Part shown: piece after piece, positions 43,191-52,383 of the stretch
Layout of the letters: every line of letters begins with the position of its first letter
How positions within the stretch are numbered: position 1 is the first letter of the stretch
NCBI GenBank assembly: GCA_947498455.1
Contig: CANMKK010000017.1
Location: 46,861 to 110,860, forward strand
Direction of reading: 5' to 3'
DNA length: 64,000 nt
Source of the DNA: an uncultured Aquimarina sp.
GTDB taxonomy: Bacteria > Bacteroidota > Bacteroidia > Flavobacteriales > Flavobacteriaceae
The notes under the pieces: generated by a model
The model's input: the letters and a program-made list of their open reading frames with translations, nothing else
The model's database searches: none
Told to the model about the DNA's origin: nothing
Translations under genes and position numbers: made by a program

Positions 43191-43709
43191 ATGTTAAACA
43201 AACTTCTTCTATTTTCTGTTTTATTATTTTCTTCAAATGTATTTTCTCAATATGAAAATGGGAGTATTGATTTTGGATTAGGAGCTGTTATCAGTGTCGG
43301 TTTGCAAGAAGAAGTTGGTTTTGATATAAGGTTTCAGTACACATCTCAGACACAAAAAGACAGCTATATAGCAGAATATAATCGATATTTTATAAAAGAA
43401 TTTGAAAATACGGAAGTATATAATGAGTTAGGAGTTTCCTATAATATACGATTAATTCATTGGGAGACATTAAGTATTACAGGAGGTTTGGGATATGTAG
43501 GGAATGATTATCGTGTACTGAGTAGAGCGGAAGATACATCTAATTTGTTTTTTTCTACCGGAAATTTTAATCATGGTGCAGTCCTTAAGTTTAGAGGACT
43601 ATATCACCTTACGACTCCGATTCATATTTTTGCCGAGTTAAACCTAAAGAGTTTCGGAAGGAGATACGATACCTTTGCTTTTGGGATAACATACTCCTTG
43701 GGGATTTAA
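43191..43709 (+). CDS. Exported hypothetical protein, tandem paralogue B
   Basis: A 172-residue protein of exactly the same length as paralogue A, with a signal peptide ending NVFSQ. The second half shows LGYVGNDYRVLSRAEDTSNLFFSTGNFNHGAVLKFRGLYHLTTPIHIFAELNLKSFGRRYDTFAFGITYSLGI, whose core motifs repeat those of the neighbour (NFNHGA, IHIFAELN, KSxGRxYDTF). Only 13 bp separate the two genes, so they are co-transcribed. The function is unknown. Divergence between the two is substantial, suggesting an old duplication. Confidence 0.7.
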   Translation: MLNKLLLFSVLLFSSNVFSQYENGSIDFGLGAVISVGLQEEVGFDIRFQYTSQTQKDSYIAEYNRYFIKEFENTEVYNELGVSYNIRLIHWETLSITGGLGYVGNDYRVLSRAEDTSNLFFSTGNFNHGAVLKFRGLYHLTTPIHIFAELNLKSFGRRYDTFAFGITYSLGI

Positions 43710-44276
43710 CTAGTATAGATGCTAGCGATTGTAGTTTTTCTAATGAATAATCCGAGTTTAACCACTAACTCCTGATTATCATCCCTGATGTCTAATTCCA
43801 GTTGTTGTTTGAATTTATTGGAAAAGAAAATAAAGATTTTTTTGTTTCAATAAAGAAGAAAAATTAAGCATAGCTGGGCTACGGTTTATTTTTATTCTGA
43901 AATTGATGCACAAAAAAGAACATTTTATTACGGTAAATTCAAATTACAAATCGTATAACATACAATACGTATAAAACAAAGTACATTTGTGTGCTTTTGG
44001 AGTTCATTTGGGCATAGACGAAGTGTATTCGTAAGCTTTCTTATAAGAATTGTATGGCGGATTTTTTTCTAATGTATAGAAAATATATTAGGAACTGTTG
44101 GAAGATGATGTATATCTATTTATAGCACTTCCTTGGAAATTCAAAAAAATGTATGCTTCGGATGATTCTTAGATTTGTCTTGCGGTAGTGGACTAATTTT
44201 TTAAATACTTCAAACGTTTTATTTTTAAGCACTATAAAACTTTAGTATATTAACCCATACTAATACAAATCATACT
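43710..44276. other. Gene-free stretch between the tandem paralogues and PPK2
   Basis: About 570 bases with no ORF worth calling. A -7-like TACATTTG occurs at 43982-43989 with no matching -33 element, and no terminator follows it. I see no further structure. Confidence 0.5.
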
Positions 44277-45155
44277 ATGAATACAATACATCATGAAGAT
44301 TTTAGGGTCTCTCAATCGGTAGAATTGTCTAAAATACCAACAACATATGATCTTGGAGTTGATAAGAAAAAAGCAGAAAAAGAATTAGAAGAGGTACGAG
44401 AGAAGCTGGGTAAGCTACAAGATACATTATACGCACATGGTAAATATGCCGTATTGATATGTTTGCAAGGAATGGATACTTCTGGGAAAGATAGTTTGAT
44501 TAGAGAAGTATTTAAAGATTTTAACTCCAGAGGAGTTGATGTTCATAGTTTTAAAGTACCCACAGAATTAGAATTAGGGCATGATTATTTATGGAGACAT
44601 TATATTGCATTGCCACAAAGAGGTAAGTTTTCAGTCTTTAATAGAACACATTATGAAAATGTTTTGGTAACCAGAGTACATCCCGAATATATTATAGGAG
44701 AGAATCTTCCGGATGTCAATTCAGTAGATGATGTTGATGACTTATTTTGGGAAAGACGTTTTGAGCAAATTAGAAATTTTGAAAAACATATTGCCGCAAA
44801 CGGTACATTGATTTATAAGTTTTATTTGCATTTGTCAAAAGAAGAGCAAAAAAACAGATTACTCCGTAGGTTAGAAAAGAAAGAGAAGAATTGGAAATTC
44901 TCGGCAGGAGATCTAAAAGAACGTAAATTATGGAGTGAATATGAAAAGTGCTATCAGGCAGCTATTAATAATACATCATTACCCTATGCTCCTTGGTATA
45001 TAATTCCCGCAGATAATAAACCTGTTGCAAGGTATATCGTGGCTAAGACATTATATGACACATTGAAAATCAAAGAAGATATAAAAGAACCTGAGTTGGA
45101 TGAAAAAACGAAGGTAAATCTTCATATATTTAGACAACAATTAGAAAATGAATAA
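44277..45155 (+). CDS. Polyphosphate kinase 2 (PPK2) family
   Basis: A 292-residue P-loop kinase that transfers phosphate between polyphosphate and nucleoside di- or monophosphates. Walker A GMDTSGKDS is at residues 65-73, the PPK2 lid and base motifs RGVDVHSFKVPTELELGHDYLWRHY and GKFSVFNRTHYENVLVTRVHPE follow, and RRLEKKEKNWKFSAGDLKERKLW is near the C-terminus. The shortness (single domain) fits class I or class III PPK2; the class decides if ADP or AMP is used and cannot be settled here. It stands alone, with the M28 peptidase gene 50 bp behind. Confidence 0.92.
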   Translation: MNTIHHEDFRVSQSVELSKIPTTYDLGVDKKKAEKELEEVREKLGKLQDTLYAHGKYAVLICLQGMDTSGKDSLIREVFKDFNSRGVDVHSFKVPTELELGHDYLWRHYIALPQRGKFSVFNRTHYENVLVTRVHPEYIIGENLPDVNSVDDVDDLFWERRFEQIRNFEKHIAANGTLIYKFYLHLSKEEQKNRLLRRLEKKEKNWKFSAGDLKERKLWSEYEKCYQAAINNTSLPYAPWYIIPADNKPVARYIVAKTLYDTLKIKEDIKEPELDEKTKVNLHIFRQQLENE

Positions 45156-45205
45156 CCACCTATACTTCTTTTTTAGGTGTACTAATATTTTATAAAATAA
45201 ACATT

Positions 45206-46624
45206 GTGAAAAACATCATAACCTTTATCAGTTTTATAGTTATTTCCTTAAACTGTTTCGCACAAAACAATGCTAAAGAAGATTCTATAGCTATAAAAAA
45301 TATATATAACGCTTCATTATTGGAAGGTAAAAGTTATGCTTGGTTAGACTATTTGTCAAACCAAATAGGAGCTCGTCTTTCAGGATCTTTAAATGCTCAA
45401 AAAGCAGTAGAATGGACAAAAGGAAAATTAGAGGAGGTCGGATTGGATAAAGTATGGTTACAATCTGTAATGGTTCCTAAATGGACAAGAGGAGTAACAG
45501 AATTTGCATACATAGAAACGGAACCGGGAAAAACCACAAATGTTCCTATATGTGCACTTGGTGGATCTATAGCTACTCCGATAGGAGGAGTTAAAGCAGA
45601 AATGGTAGAGGTACAAGGAATAGAAGATTTACGAAAACTAGGAACTTCACAAATAGAAGGGAAAATAGTTTTTTTTAATCGTCCCATGCAGGCCGACCTG
45701 ATCAATACATTTGAAGCTTATGGAGGGTGTGTAGATCAGAGATATGCAGGGGCTGAGGAGGCGGCTAAATTTGGAGCGGTTGGAGTGTTGGTCCGCTCTA
45801 TGAACCTGAGGTTAGATGATTTTCCTCATACTGGTGCTATGAGTTATGGTGATTTAACAAATGATGAGAAGATTCCGGCAGCTGCAATTAGCACCAATGG
45901 AGCTAATTTGCTAAGTTCTATGCTGACCTTAAATCCAAAAGTTAAGTTTTTAATGAATATGAATTGTCGAAGTTGGAAAGATGTAGAATCTTTTAACGTC
46001 ATTGGAGAAATAACAGGAAGCGAATTCCCTAATGAATACATGGTAGTTGGTGGGCATTTGGATTCTTGGGATTTGGGAGATGGCTCACACGATGATGGTG
46101 CTGGTGTAGTACAATCTATGGAAGTGCTACGATTATTTAAAGAAACTGGATATAAGCCAAAACGTTCTATTAGAGTAGTTTTGTTTATGAATGAGGAAAA
46201 TGGACTTCGAGGAGGTAAAAAGTATGCAGAAGTAGCTAAAAATAAAGGTGAGAATCATGTTTTTGCATTAGAAAGCGATTCTGGAGGGTTTACCCCTAGA
46301 GGATTTACTTTTCACTGTGATGATAAAAACTTTTTGCAAGCTCAAAGTTGGAAGCCTCTATTCGAGCCTTATCTGATCCATTATTTTGCAAAAGGAGGAG
46401 GAGGAGCGGATATTACTCCCTTAAAAAATAGTAAGAATGTTTTAGTAGGGTTGAAACCAGATTCTCAGCGTTACTTTGATCATCACCATGCAAAGAATGA
46501 TACTTTTGATGCTGTTAATAAACGAGAATTAGAACTAGGAGCTGCAACAATGGCTAGTTTGGTATATCTTTTTGATAAGTATGGAGTAAAACAGCCTAGT
46601 GTATCTTCAGGGTTTAAAAAATAA
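45206..46624 (+). CDS. Secreted M28 family zinc peptidase (carboxypeptidase Q-like)
   Basis: A 472-residue enzyme started at GTG 45206 with a signal peptide ending CFAQ. The M28 metal-binding pattern is visible: VGGHLDSWDLGDGSHDDGAGVVQSMEVLRLF (first His/Asp and second Asp), NEENGLRGGKKYAE (Glu pair), LESDSGGFTPRGF, and YFDHHHAKNDTFDAV near the end. A PA domain-like insert lies between residues 110 and 245. Such enzymes are exo-aminopeptidases or dipeptidases acting outside the cytoplasm. Metal ligands look complete. Confidence 0.92.
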   Translation: MKNIITFISFIVISLNCFAQNNAKEDSIAIKNIYNASLLEGKSYAWLDYLSNQIGARLSGSLNAQKAVEWTKGKLEEVGLDKVWLQSVMVPKWTRGVTEFAYIETEPGKTTNVPICALGGSIATPIGGVKAEMVEVQGIEDLRKLGTSQIEGKIVFFNRPMQADLINTFEAYGGCVDQRYAGAEEAAKFGAVGVLVRSMNLRLDDFPHTGAMSYGDLTNDEKIPAAAISTNGANLLSSMLTLNPKVKFLMNMNCRSWKDVESFNVIGEITGSEFPNEYMVVGGHLDSWDLGDGSHDDGAGVVQSMEVLRLFKETGYKPKRSIRVVLFMNEENGLRGGKKYAEVAKNKGENHVFALESDSGGFTPRGFTFHCDDKNFLQAQSWKPLFEPYLIHYFAKGGGGADITPLKNSKNVLVGLKPDSQRYFDHHHAKNDTFDAVNKRELELGAATMASLVYLFDKYGVKQPSVSSGFKK

Positions 46625-47267
46625 TTCCTGTAGCTGAAAAGTGAATTACATTATTGAAAATAAATAGATTCAAAAAAATAGACTGAAAATCCGAAGTTGT
46701 TTTTTTCTTGTTTGAAGCGGTAAAATTTTGCATAATCACAGCTGCAGAAGTTTTTTACAATGAAAAACTAGGGAGTATAAACGAGTATTTTAGCTTAATC
46801 TTACAATTTGGCTGGTACGGTTCATACTTCACGAGATTTGATTTGTTATAATCTACATTGTGGAGTTCAATGCCTCGAGGTAGTTGACTGTTACATAAGT
46901 ATCTTGCGCTACCACTTTTTTTGATAGAGATGATTAATAATTAAGATTTTTTGTAACTATTTGGTTTTGTGATATTAAGGTTGTTTTTAAGGAGTTTAAT
47001 TCTTAATTGAGTTAAAAACGAATTCTAGGTAATGAATAACGAATACTATTTTATAATGATCACTTACTAATAAGTGTGAGTTTTAGCTGTTGTTTAGCAC
47101 TAGTTTTACTATCCCATATTTATTGTTTTACCGTAATCTAGTTTTGCAGGCTGTGATAGTAAATATAGGTATATAGTTAGAAAAACAAAAAGATAAAATA
47201 GCCCATAATTTGAATCATCTTTGTTTAGGTAACTATGCTATAATTAAAACCACAAACTCAACTTTTG

Positions 47268-47300
47268 AAAAGGCTGTCGGATTTTTCGACAGCCTTTTCT
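47268..47300 (+). terminator. Strong orphan terminator
   Basis: AAAAGGCTGTCG pairs perfectly with CGACAGCCTTTT (47268-47279 with 47287-47298) and is followed by T-rich sequence. The nearest upstream gene ends 640 bp away, so it probably ends a separate small transcript. Confidence 0.8.
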
Positions 47301-47555
47301 TATTTTAACCTCTAATTGTAGTGTTTATATGATTTACGAATAAAAAAAACCTATCGAAAAATCGTTTTCGATTGTTTTTAAAATATTCCAATCCGTAAAT
47401 CGAATTATCTAAAGTAAAGTGTGGGAGTTTATGATGATCTTAAAACGAGATATTATCTTTTGTTTCCTGAAGCGCGATTGTTTAGTTTGCCGAAACAATA
47501 GTGAATATAGATTAAAGTTCCGTTAAGTGCTGGGTATATCAAAAAGGAATCTCCA

Positions 47556-47563
47556 TATATTTG
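47556..47563 (+). promoter_or_regulatory. -7 promoter box of the MATE gene
   Basis: TATATTTG matches TAnnTTTG and ends 15 bp before the ATG at 47579, leaving a very short leader. It overlaps the alternative TTG start at 47561, which argues for the ATG. Confidence 0.5.
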
Positions 47564-47578
47564 CACTTAAATAGAAAA

Positions 47579-48970
47579 ATGCTCTATAAGTACACAAAAG
47601 AATTTGGTTATAATCTAAAACTGGCAGCACCTGTAATGTTAGGGATGTTGGGGCATACTTTTGTGGGTTTGATAGACAACATTATGGTTGGTCAATTAGG
47701 AACTGCAGAATTAGCTGCGGTTTCTTTAGGTAACAGTTTTATGTTTATAGCTATGTCGTTAGGAATCGGTTTCTCTACGGCAATTACTCCTTTGATAGCA
47801 GAGGCGGATGGAGAAAATAATTTCAGAAATGGTAAATCCGCTTGTAAACATGGATTGTTTTTATGCACTATTTTAGGGATAGCACTATTTCTGGGAGTTT
47901 TAGTTGTTAAGCCATTGATGTATTATATGAAACAACCTATTGAAGTGGTAGAATTGGCGATTCCATACCTTAATTTAGTTGCGGTTTCTCTTGTCCCTTT
48001 GGTAATTTTTCAGGCACTGAAACAATTTTCAGATGGATTATCCATGACTAAGTACCCTATGTATGCCACATTGATAGCCAATATTGTAAACATAATTATA
48101 AATTATTTATTGATTTTTGGAAAATTAGGGTTTCCGAAAATGGGAATTGTCGGAGCGGCTATAGGAACATTAGTATCTAGAGTAGTTATGGTCAGTTTTT
48201 TATGGTGGTTGTTAAGAAACAAAGAAAAATCTAAGGCATATGTAACAGCAATTAAATTCTTTGTTTTGGAAAGCAAGATGCTAAAAAAAATAATAAAATT
48301 AGGCTTTCCCTCGGCATTACAAATGTTTTTTGAGGTTGGTATTTTTACTGCTGCTATTTGGCTTTCGGGAATTTTAGGTAAAAACCCGCAAGCGGCAAAT
48401 CAAATAGCCTTAAACCTGGCTGCAATGACTTTTATGGTAGCAATGGGGCTTAGCGTAGCAGCAATGATACGGGTAGGGAATCAAAAAGGATTGCAGAAGT
48501 TTAAGGAATTAAGAAGAATTGCTTTTTCAATTTTTTTATTAACCTTATTTATTGAAACTGTGTTCGCATTGTTTTTTGTCGCCTTTAATGATATGCTACC
48601 TCAGATTTATTTGGATGAAAAAGATATAAGAAATCTTGCCGATAATACAGAGGTTATTAGTATCGCAGCTAAATTATTGTTAATAGCGGCCTTATTCCAG
48701 ATATCTGATGGTGTACAAGTTGTTGTATTAGGAGCACTTAGAGGTTTACAAGATGTGAAAATACCAACGGTAATTACTTTTATAGCATATTGGGTTGTTG
48801 GTTTTCCTATTAGTTATTATCTGGGACTATATACAGTATATAAAAGTTCCGGAATATGGATTGGCTTATTGGCAGGACTTTCTGTATCAGCTATATTGCT
48901 ATCATTTAGGTTTAATTATTTAAGCAAAGATTTAATGTTAAAAAAAGGAAATTTACAAGATAATTTATAA
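47579..48970 (+). CDS. MATE family efflux transporter
   Basis: A 463-residue inner-membrane protein started at ATG 47579 (an upstream TTG at 47561 lies in the promoter). Twelve hydrophobic helices are visible in two homologous halves. Landmarks include LAAPVMLGMLGHTFVGLIDNIMVGQLGTAELAAVSLGN and the second-half counterpart LGFPSALQMFFEVGIFTAAIWLSGILGKNPQAANQIALNLAAMTFM. The family exports drugs or metabolites in exchange for protons or sodium. Substrate is unknown, and no regulator adjoins. Confidence 0.92.
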   Translation: MLYKYTKEFGYNLKLAAPVMLGMLGHTFVGLIDNIMVGQLGTAELAAVSLGNSFMFIAMSLGIGFSTAITPLIAEADGENNFRNGKSACKHGLFLCTILGIALFLGVLVVKPLMYYMKQPIEVVELAIPYLNLVAVSLVPLVIFQALKQFSDGLSMTKYPMYATLIANIVNIIINYLLIFGKLGFPKMGIVGAAIGTLVSRVVMVSFLWWLLRNKEKSKAYVTAIKFFVLESKMLKKIIKLGFPSALQMFFEVGIFTAAIWLSGILGKNPQAANQIALNLAAMTFMVAMGLSVAAMIRVGNQKGLQKFKELRRIAFSIFLLTLFIETVFALFFVAFNDMLPQIYLDEKDIRNLADNTEVISIAAKLLLIAALFQISDGVQVVVLGALRGLQDVKIPTVITFIAYWVVGFPISYYLGLYTVYKSSGIWIGLLAGLSVSAILLSFRFNYLSKDLMLKKGNLQDNL

Positions 48971-49108
48971 TCTTTTTCTTAATCACAATATAGAAAGTTT
49001 TACTTCGTTTCTTTTTTTGGATTAGTTTTTGTTACTTACCAATATATATTTTGTATTAACAAATATTTAACTATATTTCAGAATAACCTATAAACACAAA
49101 AGAAAGAG

Positions 49109-50170
49109 ATGCAAAGCCCAAAATCTAACCTTTACTTTTTATGGATGCTAATTGGTGTAATATGTATAATTCATTCAAGTAAAGCTCAAAATTTAATTCC
49201 GAATCCAAGTTTTGAAAACATAAACCCTGCTGTAAAAAAACTGAAGCATGAAATGAGAAATTTTGGTGTCATGGCACATTGGAAATCATTAACAAACACT
49301 CCAGATGCACATCATCCATTTGTTAGTGAGGTGAAATTTGATCATAGAGCGCCTAATTTTTTAAATCAATTTGGACCTCAAGAACCAAGAACAGGAGATG
49401 GAAAGATAGGATTGTATGTAACAAGCAATAACACTAAAGAATCTATAATAGTTAAATTGAATAGTCCCTTAAAAGCAGGGAAATATTATTATTTTCATAT
49501 GTATGTATCCCTTGGAGAAGGCTTGTCTAATTCCTGTACTTCTTCTATAGGATCTTATTTTACGGCAAGAGTACCTAGAATAACAGAAACCTCTAAGTAT
49601 AAACTGCACATAGAATCATCAAAAATGATTTGCAGTACTAAAGAATGGACTAAAGTCTGTGGTGTATATAAAGCAAAAGGGACGGAGAAATATGTTTCGC
49701 TTGGATATTTTTCGGATAGCCCAAAAGGAAAATCAGTTAAAGGAGGCCCTTTTGGCGATGCATACTATTATATAGATGATGTAGAGTTAAGAGAAATGCA
49801 AGACGTACAAAATCTTAACGTGGCTAATGTATGTAATATGGCATTAGATTTCTCTGATATAGAATATTTAATAGGAGAGAGTGAAGTATATGAGGAGATC
49901 AAAGAAGCTCTGGATTCGTATTTGCAATACCTGAAGATTTTTAAAGTAAATAGCATTAAGATTATAGGTCATGCAAATGATAGTGAAATTAATTTCGAAA
50001 ATGAGATTCTTTCTTCTGCCAGAGCAAGTTTTGTACAAGAATATTTGATAGAAAACGGAATCGATGAAAGTTTAATAGAAATAGAAGGTGTAAGCAACAC
50101 ACAACCTAAAGAAGGAATTGATACCTTTGAATTAGGATCTAACGCTCGAGTACAAATTATAATAGAATAG
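49109..50170 (+). CDS. OmpA-family C-terminal domain protein with N-terminal carbohydrate-binding-like domain
   Basis: A 353-residue protein with a signal peptide ending SKAQ (about residues 1-27). The N-terminal domain (about 30-225) begins LIPNPSFE and has a beta-sandwich layout like carbohydrate-binding modules, with ADYYYIDDVELRE near its end. The C-terminal part (about 250-353) shows OmpA peptidoglycan-binding features: IKIIGHANDS, ARASFVQEYLIENGIDESLIEIEGVS and SNARVQIIIE. It probably anchors to the cell wall while displaying the first domain. It stands alone and ends in a perfect terminator. Confidence 0.82.
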   Translation: MQSPKSNLYFLWMLIGVICIIHSSKAQNLIPNPSFENINPAVKKLKHEMRNFGVMAHWKSLTNTPDAHHPFVSEVKFDHRAPNFLNQFGPQEPRTGDGKIGLYVTSNNTKESIIVKLNSPLKAGKYYYFHMYVSLGEGLSNSCTSSIGSYFTARVPRITETSKYKLHIESSKMICSTKEWTKVCGVYKAKGTEKYVSLGYFSDSPKGKSVKGGPFGDAYYYIDDVELREMQDVQNLNVANVCNMALDFSDIEYLIGESEVYEEIKEALDSYLQYLKIFKVNSIKIIGHANDSEINFENEILSSARASFVQEYLIENGIDESLIEIEGVSNTQPKEGIDTFELGSNARVQIIIE

Positions 50171-50185
50171 CTCTAATACGATTTG

Positions 50186-50237
50186 AAAAACAAAAAGAGG
50201 TAAATTTTAATATTAAAATTTACCTCTTTTTGTTTTT
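50186..50237 (+). terminator. Terminator after the OmpA-like gene
   Basis: A 25-bp perfect inverted repeat (50186-50210 with 50213-50237) ending in a T-rich tail. One of the strongest in the window. Confidence 0.9.
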
Positions 50238-50287
50238 GCTACTTTGGATCTAAACTTCGTAGATTTGCTATCTAATATTCGTAAAAT

Positions 50288-50515
50288 ATGAGTTTTCCAA
50301 AATTTTTATTAGGAGATAACACCGATTACCCAGAAGCTATTTTTGTTGTACATACAGAGTTTCCGCGTTTTATAATCAACTTAGCAGATGATGATGTAGA
50401 ATGGCTAGAAGAATTTGATAAGAATGATGAAAAAGAGTTAGAAAATGAAGCAGGGAATCTTTTTCAAGCGGCTAACGATTTCTATGATCGTGAAATAGAG
50501 CGATACAAAGAATAA
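50288..50515 (+). CDS. Small acidic conserved protein
   Basis: A 75-residue protein without signal peptide or membrane helix, rich in Glu and Asp in the second half (WLEEFDKNDEKELENEAGNLF). The start MSFPKFLLGDNTDYPEAIFVVHTEFPRFIINL is predicted beta, and the end is helical. I recall similar short proteins in other flavobacteria but know of no function. It lies 14 bp before the PAP2 gene on the same strand, which suggests co-transcription. Confidence 0.7.
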   Translation: MSFPKFLLGDNTDYPEAIFVVHTEFPRFIINLADDDVEWLEEFDKNDEKELENEAGNLFQAANDFYDREIERYKE

Positions 50516-50529
50516 TAAATAATTATATA

Positions 50530-51096
50530 ATGGAAGAACTGATAGAGTTAGATAAAGAGTTGTTTTTATACCTTAATAATTTGGGAGTACCATTCTGGGA
50601 CGGCTTTTGGTTATTTATGACCGAAAAATTATATCAGATTCCGTTATATGTGGTATTGCTTTATTTTTTCTATAAATATTTTGGGATTAAGGGGACAATT
50701 ATAACATTGGTAATTGTAGCAATACTTATTACCGCATCAGATCAATTATCTAATTTATTTAAGAACGTTCTTTTTATGAGACCCAGACCTTGTAGAGCGC
50801 AAGGAGTTGGTGAATTTACTAGATTTATAGCAGAACGTTGTGGACGTCATGGATATTTTTCTGCGCATGCAGCTAGTTCTATGGGATTGGCATTTTTTAC
50901 AGGATTGGCTTTACAGAAAAAGTTAAAATATATATTTCCATTTATGGTACTGTGGTCTATTGTAGTAAGTTATAGTAGAATTTATATAGGAGTGCATTAT
51001 CCGGGAGATATAATAACAGGTATGGCTATAGGGATTCTTTTAGGGCTAGGAGCATATAAATTACATAGCTTACTTATAAAAAAGTATGGTAACTAG
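50530..51096 (+). CDS. PAP2 family phosphatase (undecaprenyl- or lipid-phosphate phosphatase)
   Basis: A 188-residue membrane enzyme with about five hydrophobic helices. All three motifs of the phosphatidic acid phosphatase superfamily are present: the KxxxxxxRPRP block in FKNVLFMRPRPC, the SAHA block in GYFSAHAASSMGLA (catalytic His), and SRIYIGVHYPGDI (the second catalytic His). It dephosphorylates undecaprenyl pyrophosphate or related lipids in the membrane. It is the second gene of a probable two-gene unit with the small acidic protein gene. Confidence 0.92.
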   Translation: MEELIELDKELFLYLNNLGVPFWDGFWLFMTEKLYQIPLYVVLLYFFYKYFGIKGTIITLVIVAILITASDQLSNLFKNVLFMRPRPCRAQGVGEFTRFIAERCGRHGYFSAHAASSMGLAFFTGLALQKKLKYIFPFMVLWSIVVSYSRIYIGVHYPGDIITGMAIGILLGLGAYKLHSLLIKKYGN

Positions 51097-52383
51097 TTTT
51101 TAAAGAAGAAATTACTTCAAAATAGCAATGTTTTGTTCAATATGTTTAATAATTAGTTGATAGTGAGCGTTGTTTTTACTAGAATCTTTCAGAAATAATG
51201 AAATCATAACAACTATTAACCTGAGTTAGATTTATTATTTAACTAAAAATAAGATTACTATGTTTTATTGTCAGGTTGAGGTATTCGACAAAAAATTTAC
51301 CCAGTGGTTGTGTTGACGTTCCAAAGCAGGGCTTTGAAAACCTTTTTTCACCAGTATAAGATTTATTTTGCGTTAAAAAATCTTGAAGCTTTGGAAAGAT
51401 TTTAGCAAAATAAACCTGGTTTTGTCGAAGACAAGAATACCTTGAAAAAAGCGCTTTTTCTTTTGTTTCGTTTTCTTTGGGCGAGCAAAGAAAATGAAAG
51501 AAGTTAAATCAAAGGCTATAGGATTAAATTTAAACACTTTTAAATATCCTAAAAACAGGTTTTTATAAAAAACGTCAATGATAGTGCAGTCGATATCTAT
51601 TGACTGGATAGATAAAAACAACCTATCGACTACGCTCTAGTAGACAAAACAGGAATACAATAAGATTATGGAAATTAAATGTTTAATAATCGAAATCAGG
51701 TTATTAATAATGAAAAAACAAAGAAGTTATAATCAACAACTTTTGCAAGGCAATCAATACATTGATATTTTCTTTCGTATTTCCTAAGAGTATGATTCCG
51801 ATTGTAAAAATTGTAAGTATAAGACGATATAAAAACTGGTGTTTTTTTTGAATGAAGTTGTTGCCCGTTGTTTGTAAACATACTTAATACGGAAATAGCA
51901 GTATCTAGAGAGGTCACTAAAAAAACGGATTAGTAACCTGATAATGCTATTAATAACCTCTTGAAAAAGGTAGTTTTTCGAAAAAAAATGGATGTGAATA
52001 CATTATCGAATTCTCCATAAGTAAAGTTTTAATTGAGAGGTAATTATATTTTTTTCATAAAAAAGATGTTTTTTTTAGGGTCAACTCTCCGAAGTTTCAT
52101 TTTTTTTATTTAGAATTGTATCAGCATTCAGCTGAACATTATGACAGGTGTTTTTACCTTCGGACCAATGAAAGAGTGGAAGTTACTTTCAGAGGTTGCT
52201 TATTGGATAAGTGCCCGAAATTTAAAGCTAACTTCACTTTTTAAGATTATATCCAGTCAACATGATTATTTTTTCATGGCTACAACTCGTGAGTTAATTA
52301 GAGTCTGATTACATAGTACTATTTTCGTTTATACAAGAGTTTTTTTTAGAATGTTTTCTATACTTTTTTAAACATAATACTAT
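51097..52383. other. Gene-poor 1.29-kb stretch before the polyamine operon
   Basis: No supported gene in either direction. It contains an unusual 14-bp hairpin at 51466-51499 and a 10-bp palindrome TTCAGCTGAA at about 52127-52136. Some frames on both strands show scattered stops and may be decayed genes, but I could not identify a parent family. A 55-codon ATG frame at 52141-52308 is not supported by any homology I recognise. Confidence 0.5.
51466..51499. repeat. Strong hairpin, possible palindromic repeat element
   Basis: TTTCGTTTTCTTTG (51466-51479) pairs with CAAAGAAAATGAAA (51486-51499), 14 bp with one G-U pair and a GGCGAG loop, in a gene-free region. Its T/A-rich arms and GGCGAG loop resemble palindromic repeats common in other bacteria; I cannot see further copies in this window. 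Confidence 0.4.

Larger units (their letters stand above)
46625..47578. other. Gene-poor stretch of about 950 bases between M28 peptidase and MATE gene
   Basis: No supported protein gene. A short hairpin (CACTTA/TAAGTG at about 47064-47079) lacks a T run. A strong terminator at 47268-47298 has no gene in front of it; upstream at 47209 is TAATTTG, an imperfect promoter box, so a short RNA of about 80 nt is possible. The remainder is AT-rich and unexplained. Confidence 0.5.

Noticed and set aside
43982..43989. Promoter box TACATTTG as the start of another small RNA
   Set aside because: No -33 element at a fitting distance and no terminator in the following 280 bases.
52141..52308. A 55-codon ATG frame before the arginine decarboxylase gene
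   Set aside because: No recognisable domain, signal or neighbour logic, and similar chance frames are frequent in AT-rich spacers.
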